A stretch of DNA of 64,000 nucleotides from Chloroflexota bacterium (GTDB lineage Bacteria; Chloroflexota; Dehalococcoidia; Lucifugimonadales; Lucifugimonadaceae). The stretch's first letter is position 1. The number at the start of each line of letters is the position of its first letter. The translations under genes were made by a program, and so were the position numbers. The stretch lies in NCBI GenBank assembly GCA_018650845.1, contig JABIFF010000022.1, positions 62,001 to 126,000 on the forward strand. The letters are read 5' to 3'. A model generated the notes under the pieces. It did not search any database, was not told the origin of the DNA, and saw only the letters and a program-made list of their open reading frames with translations. Below, one piece after another: positions 55,733 through 63,656 of the stretch.

Positions 55733-57148
55733 ATGAAGATGTACATCAACGGTGAATGGACTTCGGGCGCATCCCAAATGGAAGTGAGAAATCCGTACAC
55801 AGGAGAAGCATTCGATACCGTGCCCGCCGGCACAGTCGAAGATGTCAACTTGGCGATGGCAAGTGCGGAACGTGGTGCAAAAGCAATGCGCAAACTCAGC
55901 GCATTCGACCGTTACGAAATTCTGACCCGGGCGGTCGCGCTGCTAAACGAGCGCCAGCAAGATCTCGGGGAAACGATCACTCGTGAAGAAGGCAAAGTCC
56001 TCAGTGAAGGACTTCTCGAAGTCGACCGGTGTATCCAAACCATGACTTGGTCGGCTGAAGAGGCTAAACGTCTATTTGGCGAAACAATCCCACTCGATGC
56101 CGCACCTGACAACCAGATGAAATTTGGATTCTCGGTACGAGTACCGGTCGGTGTAGTAGCAGCGGTAACGCCGTTCAACTTCCCTCTTAACCTGGTCGCC
56201 CACAAAGTTGGTCCCGCAATCGCAGGCGGCAACTCGGTCGTAATCAAACCCGCAAGCGACACTCCGCTATCAGCTCTGAAACTAACCGAAATACTCCTCG
56301 ATGCTGGAATGCCTGAAGAAGCAATACAGTGCGTAACCGGCTCAGGGGCAACCATTGGCGATGCGGTTGTGTCGCATCCTGCCGTCCGCAAGGTGACGTT
56401 CACTGGCAGCCAAGAGGTTGGCGAGCAAATCATGCGTACAGCCGGGCTCAAGAAAGTGACGATGGAGCTTGGTTCCAATTCGCCACTTATTGTTCTGCCC
56501 GATGCTGACGTCGAAAAAGTAGCTCTTGCAACCGTACAGAACGGGTACGCGAACGCCGGTCAAGCGTGCATTTCGACCCAACGGGTTTACGTCGATAGAG
56601 AGGTCTACGGAGATTATCTCGACGCCCTAAAACCAATGGTCGCAGCGTTACCGTCTGGCGACCCTATGGGAGATGCGATCAAGGTCGGCCCTATGGTGCG
56701 AGAAAGTGATGCACAGCGAGTAGAAGGTTGGATCAATGAGGCAGTCGGTGCAGGCGCACGACTGATCGAGGGTGGCGGCCGAAACGGCGCTGTTCTAGCC
56801 CCGTCGATCCTCGCTGATGTTCATCCCGACATGAAAGTATCGCGCGAAGAGCTGTTCGGGCCTGCGGTTGGAGTTACACCGATCGAAGGCATCGATGAAG
56901 CGATTCAGTATGCAAACGACACTCGTTACGGACTGTCGGCTGCGATATTTACTGAAAACATCGACAACGCGTTGAAGTTCGCGCTGGAAGTCGAATCCGG
57001 CAACGTCAACATCAACGGCGGTACCCAGTTCCGAGCGGACATGATGCCGTACGGCGGTCTCAAAGACAGCGGAATGGGTAAAGAAGGTCCTCGCTACGCA
57101 GTTGAGGAAATGACCGAACTTAAGATGGTGATAGTGCACCGGTCATAG
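55733..57148 (+). CDS. NAD(P)-dependent aldehyde dehydrogenase
   Basis: 471 residues from ATG 55733 with AAGGA upstream; the frame starts earlier but that part overlaps the terminator. Catalytic Cys is in NAGQACISTQRVYV, Glu in MELGSNSPLIVL, and the cofactor region is TPFNFPLNLVAHKVGPAIAG. It resembles succinate-semialdehyde or lactaldehyde dehydrogenases, but the substrate is open. The RraA-like gene converges, with a shared terminator between them. Confidence 0.9.
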   Translation: MKMYINGEWTSGASQMEVRNPYTGEAFDTVPAGTVEDVNLAMASAERGAKAMRKLSAFDRYEILTRAVALLNERQQDLGETITREEGKVLSEGLLEVDRCIQTMTWSAEEAKRLFGETIPLDAAPDNQMKFGFSVRVPVGVVAAVTPFNFPLNLVAHKVGPAIAGGNSVVIKPASDTPLSALKLTEILLDAGMPEEAIQCVTGSGATIGDAVVSHPAVRKVTFTGSQEVGEQIMRTAGLKKVTMELGSNSPLIVLPDADVEKVALATVQNGYANAGQACISTQRVYVDREVYGDYLDALKPMVAALPSGDPMGDAIKVGPMVRESDAQRVEGWINEAVGAGARLIEGGGRNGAVLAPSILADVHPDMKVSREELFGPAVGVTPIEGIDEAIQYANDTRYGLSAAIFTENIDNALKFALEVESGNVNINGGTQFRADMMPYGGLKDSGMGKEGPRYAVEEMTELKMVIVHRS

Positions 57149-57177
57149 CCACCCCAAATCACAAAACAGTCGTTCAG

Positions 57178-57212
57178 TGCCCTTGTCGAGAATCCCGGCA
57201 AGGGCATTGTTT
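57178..57212. terminator. terminator between convergent ALDH and RraA-like genes
   Basis: TGCCCTTG/CAAGGGCA 8-base stem with a 13-base loop, followed by TTGTTTT on the plus side. Confidence 0.75.
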
Positions 57213-57217
57213 TGCCA

Positions 57218-57991
57218 CTAGTCTCGCTTCGTCCGTTCATCCCGAACCCGCTGACGCAATTCCTCACTCGGAGGATAAAACCGCCCCGGTGAAACATCTT
57301 GCTCATCGACCATCTTGGCGATTTCGTCTTCCACCAGATCATGCTCCTCGATCCAATCGATCACCTGCTCAGCAAGCTGTTGAGGAACGACCACTACTCC
57401 ATCATCGTCAGCCACAATCACATCACCCGGAATCACAAGAACTCCATCACAGCTAACCGGGACGTTCACCTCGTGAAATGGACTTCCCTCAAGCCCAGTA
57501 ATCGCCGAGCGACCAGCGCCAAACACCGCCAACCCGTACTCATCTCGAATCTTGTCTAAGTCCCTTACTGATCCGTCAGTAATTAACCCCACGCCGCCGC
57601 GCGCCCACAACCGACGAGTCTTCATATTCCCAAGAATGCCAATATCCGACATTCGGTTCATATCCACCACAAGCACGTCGCCGGGACCACAACTCTCCAT
57701 CGCAACGAACTCAGGCGAATCCTCGCCCTTACGCAGAACGGCAGCAGTATCGGGTCTAGGCGGTAAAAAGCTCAAAGTACGAGCACGAGCGGCGATCTTC
57801 CTGCCGGGCGTCAACGGCTTTAGGTTCTTCATGTAGCAGTTGTTCCACGAAGTGCTTGTATCGCCGTTCTTCGAATCACGAGCCTGGTTCGTTATGTAGT
57901 GCAAAGCCCCAGTACACGACTGCAAACTGACTTTTTCAAACCTGCGCAAAATATCGTCCGAAATATCAGTCTGTAAACCCGTATCCACCAT
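57218..57991 (-). CDS. RraA-like / 4-hydroxy-4-methyl-2-oxoglutarate aldolase family protein
   Basis: 257 residues from ATG 57991, which has AGGAG 11 bases upstream. The core has GDVLVVDMNRMSDIGILGNMK, RGGVGLITDGSVRDLDKIRD, and GDVIVADDDGVVVVPQQLAE, typical of the RraA/HMG-aldolase fold with a DXXXR-type metal/pyruvate site (TDGSVRDL). Most such bacterial proteins are aldolases or oxaloacetate decarboxylases rather than RNase E inhibitors. It is divergent from the HxlR gene and convergent with ALDH. Confidence 0.83.
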   Translation of the reverse strand: MVDTGLQTDISDDILRRFEKVSLQSCTGALHYITNQARDSKNGDTSTSWNNCYMKNLKPLTPGRKIAARARTLSFLPPRPDTAAVLRKGEDSPEFVAMESCGPGDVLVVDMNRMSDIGILGNMKTRRLWARGGVGLITDGSVRDLDKIRDEYGLAVFGAGRSAITGLEGSPFHEVNVPVSCDGVLVIPGDVIVADDDGVVVVPQQLAEQVIDWIEEHDLVEDEIAKMVDEQDVSPGRFYPPSEELRQRVRDERTKRD

Positions 57992-58093
57992 TGCGTCGAT
58001 TGCTCCTGCTATCCGAGCCAAAACGTAACTTTCTAATGAACACACATTACGGGGATGAACCCACTGTGACTACCGCTTGCTTGATGAACACGC

Positions 58094-58115
58094 ACTAACA
58101 AAACATTAGTAACTA
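58094..58115. promoter_or_regulatory. candidate HxlR operator
   Basis: TAGT-A-ACTA (58107-58115) overlaps ACTAA-N7-TTAGT (58094-58110). It lies in the promoter between the RraA-like and HxlR genes, 20-40 bases upstream of the HxlR ATG. TAAAGT at 58121 may be a -10, which would give a nearly leaderless mRNA. Confidence 0.5.
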
Positions 58116-58133
58116 TCGTGTAAAGTGGAATGC

Positions 58134-58505
58134 ATGACCCAAAGTACGCCACAGCAGAGCGAAACGCACGACCACACTGCATCAACCCAGATGTGCCCGC
58201 ACTACGAAGCGGCGATGGAACTGCTCGCCAAACGCTGGACCGGCTTGATTCTCACCGTCCTTCAAGAAGAGCCAGCACGTTTCTCAGCAATCAGCACAGC
58301 GGTCGATGGCATCAGCGATCGAATGCTCTCGCAGCGACTCGTCGAACTCGAAGAAATCGGCATGGTCGAACGAAAAGTCGACGCCACGCAGCGACCCGTC
58401 CTAGTCGAATACGCATCAACCCAGATGGCGTGCGAACTAGCCCCCGTATTCGACGCCCTACAAAACTGGGCCGAAAAATGGATGCCCGCACAAGCTGGCG
58501 GGTAG
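58134..58505 (+). CDS. HxlR family winged-helix transcriptional regulator
   Basis: 123 residues. Winged-helix core CPHYEAAMELLAKRWTGLIL with the conserved Cys-Pro, then GISDRMLSQRLVELEEIGMVER as the recognition helix region. The N-terminal Cys (near residue 20) is where thiol-sensing HxlR/YodB/HypR proteins react with electrophiles. It is divergent from the RraA-like aldolase and next to an aldehyde dehydrogenase. It may sense a reactive carbonyl compound, but this is inference. Confidence 0.88.
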   Translation: MTQSTPQQSETHDHTASTQMCPHYEAAMELLAKRWTGLILTVLQEEPARFSAISTAVDGISDRMLSQRLVELEEIGMVERKVDATQRPVLVEYASTQMACELAPVFDALQNWAEKWMPAQAGG

Positions 58506-58542
58506 CTAAAAGTTTCTCGCCAACACTCCTGCACTACCAACC

Positions 58543-58571
58543 CTGTCATTCTGAACTCGATTCAGAATCAG
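58543..58571 (+). repeat. single-hairpin repeat, 3' flank of GIY-YIG gene
   Basis: CTGTCATTCTGAACTCGATT... with hairpin ATTCTGAA/TTCAGAAT. It contains the last six codons and the stop of the GIY-YIG gene. Differs from the 54086 copy at one loop base and at its 3' end. Confidence 0.9.
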
Positions 58572-58875
58572 CTTCGATTCCGTACCAACCGTCAGCTAAA
58601 TCCAACCACCCCGGATTGCCTGACTCCACAAGATCAAGTTTCCACTTCCGTCGCCAAGTCTTGATCTGCTTCTCACTCCCGATTGCAACTGTCACATCGT
58701 CAGTCTCATCGAACCAAACCAGCTTGGTTACGAAATGCATCGATGCAAACTTTGAGCCTGCGCCCGTTCGGTGTTGCCACAATCTTCGATAGAGATCAGC
58801 AGTAACGCCGGTGTACATAGTCTTGTCGACATCAGCGAGGATATACACGAAATATCTGTTCGACTGCTTCGGCAT
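58546..58875 (-). CDS. GIY-YIG nuclease domain protein flanked by inverted repeats
   Basis: 109 residues from ATG 58875 (TTG 58881 also possible). GIY-YIG core: YFVYILADVDKTMYTGVTAD, then RRLWQHRTGAG with the catalytic Arg/His, and EKQIKTWRRKWKLDLVE, with NPGWLDLADG. This matches the short single-domain YhbQ/UPF0213-like group. The last codons, encoding SESSSE, and the TGA lie inside the left hairpin repeat. The right repeat lies 22 bases upstream of the ATG in inverted orientation. It may act on the repeats; the substrate is unproven. Confidence 0.9.
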   Translation of the reverse strand: MPKQSNRYFVYILADVDKTMYTGVTADLYRRLWQHRTGAGSKFASMHFVTKLVWFDETDDVTVAIGSEKQIKTWRRKWKLDLVESGNPGWLDLADGWYGIEADSESSSE

Positions 58876-58897
58876 GATCAATCCGGAGTGTTTGGGA

Positions 58898-58926
58898 GTG
58901 ATTCTGAATCAAGTTCAGAATGACAG
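58898..58926 (-). repeat. single-hairpin repeat, 5' flank of GIY-YIG gene
   Basis: Reverse complement is identical over 29 bases to 54086-54114. Together with 58543-58571 it frames the GIY-YIG gene as an inverted pair about 384 bases end to end. Confidence 0.92.
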
Positions 58927-59101
58927 TTAGCATTATTTGATTGCATGGTGATCTGTGTGCCAACAAATCTCAAAACTAAACTGACACACCACTAGGATCG
59001 ACATTCGCCCCATCTAGCGAGAGAATAGTCAGGTTGCATTCATCACAATCGCGACAACAATCGCCTCGTTCGCCAAAAGCCAATAGGAAAATTACGTAAA
59101 C

Positions 59102-60325
59102 ATGGCAAGGGAAAAGTGCGTCCTCGCTTACAGCGGGGGCATGGACTCAACAATCTCAACCGTCTGGATCCAAGAGAACTACAACATGGACGTTGTAACT
59201 CTCACTGTCGATCTAGGCGCAGGACCCGAAATCGTTGGAGTTAAAGAACGGGCGGCTCAGGCCGGCGCAGTTCAATCGCTCGTTTGGGACGTTCGTGACG
59301 AGTTCGTAAACGAATATGTATTCCCTGGCCTAAAAGCCGGAGCCATGTACGAAGGTGTATACGCACTTTCGACAGCGCTTGGGCGTCCTTTGATGGCGAA
59401 GAAACTAGTCGAAGCCGCTCGTGAAGTCGGAGCCACCGCTGTAGCCCACGGTTGCACAGGTAAAGGAAACGACCAGGTTCGTTTCGACTCTGGAATCATG
59501 ACTCTTGCCGCACACGGCGAGCCTCTCAAGATCGTCGCACCTGCCCGTGAATGGGGCATGACCCGTGATGAAGAGAAGCTCTACGCCCAGAAGGCAGGAC
59601 TTGAGCTACGCGAAGTTGGTTCCGACCAGCGTGTGTACTCGATCGACCGCAATCTTTGGGGTCAAGCTATCGAAGGTGAAGACCTCGAAGACACTTGGCT
59701 CGCTCCGCCAGAAGACGCTTTCTCGTGGGTGAAGCAGATTTCCGATACTCCAGATGAGGGCATCGAAGTCGTTGTCGGCTTTGAAAAGGGCGTGCCGGTT
59801 TCTCTCGATGGCACTCTGAAGTCGGGTGTTGAACTGATCGCTATCTTGAACGACATGGCTGGTGAGCACGGTGTGGGTCGAATCGACCACGTCGAAAACC
59901 GCTTGGTCGGCATCAAGTCACGTGAGGTTTACGAAACCCCAGCAGCTATCGTTCTGCACACCGCTTTGAAGGCGCTTGAGACTTCTACGATGTCTCGTGA
60001 GCAGCAGCGTGTGAAAGACAATCTTTCTGCAATCTACTCCGACATGGTTTACGACGGTCGTTGGTTCACAGAGCTTCGCACGAACATCGCGGCCTTCATG
60101 GACAGCGCTCACGAGTTCTCGACCGGTGAAGTGCGCCTACGTCTGCACAAGGGCACTTGCTTGGTGGTTGGACGACGTTCGCCGTTCTCGCTGTACGATT
60201 TCGATCTGGCTACTTACTCGACGACCGACTCGTTCGATCACGAGGCAGCAACCGGATTCATCGACATCTACTCGCTCTCAGCCCGAACCCAATCCCGAAA
60301 ACAAACCAACTCCGAGAAGCGGTAG
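59102..60325 (+). CDS. argG: argininosuccinate synthase
   Basis: 407 residues. Joins citrulline and aspartate with ATP. N-type ATP pyrophosphatase P-loop is VLAYSGGMDSTISTVW. AHGCTGKGNDQVRFD and GTCLVVGRRSPFSLYDFDLA are family-typical. AGGAAA lies 12 bases before the ATG. argH follows 170 bases later. argF and argC are not in the window. Confidence 0.96.
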   Translation: MAREKCVLAYSGGMDSTISTVWIQENYNMDVVTLTVDLGAGPEIVGVKERAAQAGAVQSLVWDVRDEFVNEYVFPGLKAGAMYEGVYALSTALGRPLMAKKLVEAAREVGATAVAHGCTGKGNDQVRFDSGIMTLAAHGEPLKIVAPAREWGMTRDEEKLYAQKAGLELREVGSDQRVYSIDRNLWGQAIEGEDLEDTWLAPPEDAFSWVKQISDTPDEGIEVVVGFEKGVPVSLDGTLKSGVELIAILNDMAGEHGVGRIDHVENRLVGIKSREVYETPAAIVLHTALKALETSTMSREQQRVKDNLSAIYSDMVYDGRWFTELRTNIAAFMDSAHEFSTGEVRLRLHKGTCLVVGRRSPFSLYDFDLATYSTTDSFDHEAATGFIDIYSLSARTQSRKQTNSEKR

Positions 60326-60495
60326 GTAGCAAAGCTACTTTTTCTGGAGCGCATGGTTTTGCCTACGAGGTAGTTTGATCGCGCTTTGACGCGCCCAGCA
60401 CCTGCCCGCTTCCTTAAAATATCCCGCTAGTAGCGATAATGTTGCACGCAGTACAAATTCGTACACGCGCAATGCCAGTCCAAAGATCATCTCGA

Positions 60496-61899
60496 ATGAC
60501 CAGCCAAAACAACGGCTCGAACGAAAACAAAAACCCCGCAGCTGCCGCACGCGGCAGCGAGCTTGCCAGTGATTTCACGGTGTCGATCCACTACGACAGT
60601 CGCCTTTACCGTGAGGACATCGCAGGATCGATCGCGCACGCTCGCATGCTGGGTCGTCAGGGCATCATCGAGTCCGACGACGTGGAAAAAATCGTCGAAG
60701 GACTTGCAGCAATCGTCGTTGAAATCGAAAACGGCGAGTTCGAGTGGAAAGAAGAACTCGAAGATATCCACATGAACGTGGAATCACGCCTCTACGAGCT
60801 AATCGGTGATGCAGCAGGACGTCTTCACACAGCGCGCTCACGCAACGATCAAGTCGCAACAGACACCCGTCTCTGGACTCAGCTAGCCTGCGGAAGAGCG
60901 TTCGACGCGGCAGTCCAGCTACAAAAATCTCTAGTAGATCTCGCCGAGCAGCACGTCGATACCGTCGTTCCCGGCTACACGCACATGCAGCGCGGTCAGC
61001 CGGTCGTTCTTGCCCATCACCTGATGGCGTATTTCGAGATGTTCGATCGTGATGCAACCCGTTTCGCTCAGACCGCTGAATCTGCCGACGTAATGCCACT
61101 CGGATCTGGCGCTATGGCTGGCGTTCCGTACGACATCGATCGCGAATGGGTCGCCGCCCAGCTCGATTTCAGCGACATATCTCGCAACTCGATGGACGCC
61201 GTTTCCGACCGTGATTTCATAGTCGAATTCCTAACTGCATCATCCCTAGCGATGGCTCACCTATCGCGCCTCGCCGAAGAACTGGTCATCTGGTCGTCCG
61301 ACGAATTCGGATTCATCAAACTTTCCGACGAATTCACTTCCGGCTCAAGCATCATGCCCCAAAAACGCAATCCTGATTTCGCCGAACTCATAAGAGGCAA
61401 GACGGGTCGTGTTTACGGATCGCTGATGGGCTTGCTCACAACGATCAAGGGACTCCCGCTCACGTACAACCGTGACTTACAGGAAGACAAAGAAGGCCTC
61501 TTCGACGCTGCCGATACCGTTATCGCCGCACTCGAAGCCGCAGCCGGAATGGTCGCTGGCATGACCGTCAACGTCGATCGCATGCGCCACGCTGCATCCA
61601 ACAGCTTCGTGCTTGCAACCGACATCGCCGACTACCTCGTAGGCAAGGGCGTGCCGTTCCGTGAGGCGTACATCGCTGTCAGCGATCTCTCGAAACAGTG
61701 CATCGCCAATGGTGTTGGCTTCGGTGAACTATCACTAAGTGATTTCCAAAAAGCTTCATCTCTATTCGACGAGGGAGTCATGGAAATCACTCTTGATTCT
61801 GCGGTGGCAGCACGTAATGTACCCGGCGGAACCGCTCCCAACCGTGTCCGTGAGGCCATCGCCGAAGCAAAGCAACTGCTGATTGACGCCGGGGCATAA
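60496..61899 (+). CDS. argH: argininosuccinate lyase
   Basis: 467 residues from ATG 60496. Releases arginine and fumarate. The aspartase/fumarase signature is GSSIMPQKRNPDFAELI, with TARSRNDQVATDTRLW and YTHMQRGQPVVLAHHLMAY. Two upstream in-frame ATGs (60439 and 60472) would add up to 19 residues without family match, and a likely -10 (GATAAT) sits at 60435, so the later start is preferred. Confidence 0.95.
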   Translation: MTSQNNGSNENKNPAAAARGSELASDFTVSIHYDSRLYREDIAGSIAHARMLGRQGIIESDDVEKIVEGLAAIVVEIENGEFEWKEELEDIHMNVESRLYELIGDAAGRLHTARSRNDQVATDTRLWTQLACGRAFDAAVQLQKSLVDLAEQHVDTVVPGYTHMQRGQPVVLAHHLMAYFEMFDRDATRFAQTAESADVMPLGSGAMAGVPYDIDREWVAAQLDFSDISRNSMDAVSDRDFIVEFLTASSLAMAHLSRLAEELVIWSSDEFGFIKLSDEFTSGSSIMPQKRNPDFAELIRGKTGRVYGSLMGLLTTIKGLPLTYNRDLQEDKEGLFDAADTVIAALEAAAGMVAGMTVNVDRMRHAASNSFVLATDIADYLVGKGVPFREAYIAVSDLSKQCIANGVGFGELSLSDFQKASSLFDEGVMEITLDSAVAARNVPGGTAPNRVREAIAEAKQLLIDAGA

Positions 61900-61988
61900 A
61901 ACCGGCTCATTCGCAGCTACAATCTCCTGCAAATAAAACAATCAACCCTGCCAGGCTCGACCCGCGCCTGTCCACCTCAGAAAAATAT

Positions 61989-62726
61989 ATGACCGATTCG
62001 ATAATCATCGCCCACCGTGGTCTCGACGAGACCTACCCTGAGAACACCATCACCGCCTTCAAAGCCGCGCTCGAAAAGGGCTACGCAATCGAGATCGACG
62101 TTCGAGGAACCAAGGACGAAGAACTAATCGTGCTGCACGACGATACTGTCGACCGCACAACCGATGGCGAAGGTCGAGTCGCCCAAATGACGCTCGCCGA
62201 AGTGAAAGCTCTCGACGCCGGTAGTTGGTGGGGCGAAGAGTTCGCTGGCGAGCGAATTCCAACTCTCGAAGAAACGTTCGATTGCGTGAAAGAGTACGGA
62301 ACTGCCGAAACAACTCTCATCATCGAGATGAAGACGCTCGATCCCGGCTGCATCACAAAAATTTGCGATGGCTTAGCCTCACGCGGCCTTCTCGGAAGCA
62401 CGGTTGGCATCGGACTCATCCACATGTCGGTCGATGTACGCCGACGTTTCTACGGTGGCAGTCCCGACTTCCAGTGCGCTTCGGTCGCCAACACAGCCGC
62501 TGAACTTCCCGGTGCGATTGCCGACCCGTACGCATCGTGGATCTATGTTCGATACCTGATGAGCGCAGAAGACGTGAAAGCGGCTCATGATGGCGATATG
62601 AAGGTGATTGCGTCGGGTCCCGACGTGATGGAAAATCTCGACAACATGATGGTTAGTGCCGAAGCCGGTGCCGATACGATCATGGCGTACACGCCCGATG
62701 CCCTTGCAGAACGTCTCAACGGCTAA
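61989..62726 (+). CDS. glycerophosphodiester phosphodiesterase
   Basis: 245 residues, the short GlpQ/UgpQ-like cytoplasmic form without signal peptide. Catalytic motif IIAHRGLDETYPENTITAF (His-Arg-Gly, Glu), metal site EIDVRGTKDEELIVLHDDTVDR, and later TLEETFDCVKEYG. It releases glycerol-3-phosphate, which would feed PlsY. The ATG has no strong Shine-Dalgarno. It is on the same strand as argH and rpe. Confidence 0.9.
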   Translation: MTDSIIIAHRGLDETYPENTITAFKAALEKGYAIEIDVRGTKDEELIVLHDDTVDRTTDGEGRVAQMTLAEVKALDAGSWWGEEFAGERIPTLEETFDCVKEYGTAETTLIIEMKTLDPGCITKICDGLASRGLLGSTVGIGLIHMSVDVRRRFYGGSPDFQCASVANTAAELPGAIADPYASWIYVRYLMSAEDVKAAHDGDMKVIASGPDVMENLDNMMVSAEAGADTIMAYTPDALAERLNG

Positions 62727-62795
62727 CCGACTGAGTCGGGTTTTCTATAGCCAACCATTCCTTTAGGTCATTCCAACAAGGTTCACTAAATAACA

Positions 62796-63461
62796 ATGGC
62801 TCCGCACATAAAAATCTCACCTTCGCTGTTGGCAGCAGACTTCGCTCATCTTGCCGATTCAATCGCAGCCGCCGAAGAGGCAGGAGCCGATGAGCTTCAC
62901 TTCGACGTGATGGACGGATTTTTCGTACCAAACATCACGATTGGAATTCCAGTACTTGAGGCAATTCGCCCTCTCACTAAACTGCCAATCGATGTTCACA
63001 TGATGGTTCACGAACCAGCACGCTACGCTCAGGCCTTCGCCGATGCAGGTGGTGATATTTTCACAATGCACGTCGAAGCCTGCGACGATCTTGATGCGTC
63101 GCTCGGCGATGCACGTATTGCAGGAATGACTGCTGGCGTTTCTCTAAAGCCCGACACGCCCGCTTCGGTTCTACAGGCATCGTTGCCTCTCATAGAACGA
63201 GTGCTTGTGATGACTGTTGAGCCCGGGTTCGGTGGACAATCGTTCATGCCCGAGATGCTTCCAAAAATCACTGAAATTCAGAACATGGCGAAAATTGCTG
63301 GTCATGATCTTGAGATAGCGGTCGATGGCGGAATCAAAGTCGATACAGCTGGCGAAGTGATCAACGCGGGAGCCACGACGCTTATCTCAGGCACCGGAGT
63401 ATTCAACTACCCCGACGGCATGAAAATCGGCATCGAAGCCATTCGTACCGCAGGTAGTTAG
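62796..63461 (+). CDS. rpe: ribulose-phosphate 3-epimerase
   Basis: 221 residues. Interconverts ribulose-5-phosphate and xylulose-5-phosphate in the pentose phosphate pathway. Motifs: KISPSLLAADFAHLAD, HFDVMDGFFVPNITIG, IDVHMMVHEPARYA, VLVMTVEPGFGGQSFMPEML, and VDGGIKVDTAGEVINAGA with the catalytic Asp. It converges with the HAD gene; the last inverted-repeat element is between them. Confidence 0.96.
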   Translation: MAPHIKISPSLLAADFAHLADSIAAAEEAGADELHFDVMDGFFVPNITIGIPVLEAIRPLTKLPIDVHMMVHEPARYAQAFADAGGDIFTMHVEACDDLDASLGDARIAGMTAGVSLKPDTPASVLQASLPLIERVLVMTVEPGFGGQSFMPEMLPKITEIQNMAKIAGHDLEIAVDGGIKVDTAGEVINAGATTLISGTGVFNYPDGMKIGIEAIRTAGS

Positions 63462-63469
63462 CCGCTTCA

Positions 63470-63650
63470 CGCGTCTCGACCAACGTGGAGGGACCTGAGG
63501 TGGAGCGGTGAAACTCCGCTTGGATGCCAACCGTGTTCGATGGAAGAACGACTAACTTTGGCCTGGTGGTACGATTTAGCCTCGAATTGCCGCACGTGCC
63601 AAATAGCTCCCCACCGCACTAGATCCCTTGGCTGCCGCTCGGGACACGGG
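63470..63650. repeat. long imperfect inverted-repeat element, copy 4
   Basis: The left arm starts CGCGTCTCGACCAACGTGGA. The right arm has CTAGATCCCTTGGCTGCCGC then TCGGGACACG and is its imperfect reverse complement. Shortest copy, 181 bases, with no nested repeats. Located between convergent rpe and HAD genes. Confidence 0.8.
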
Positions 63651-63656
63651 AGACTC

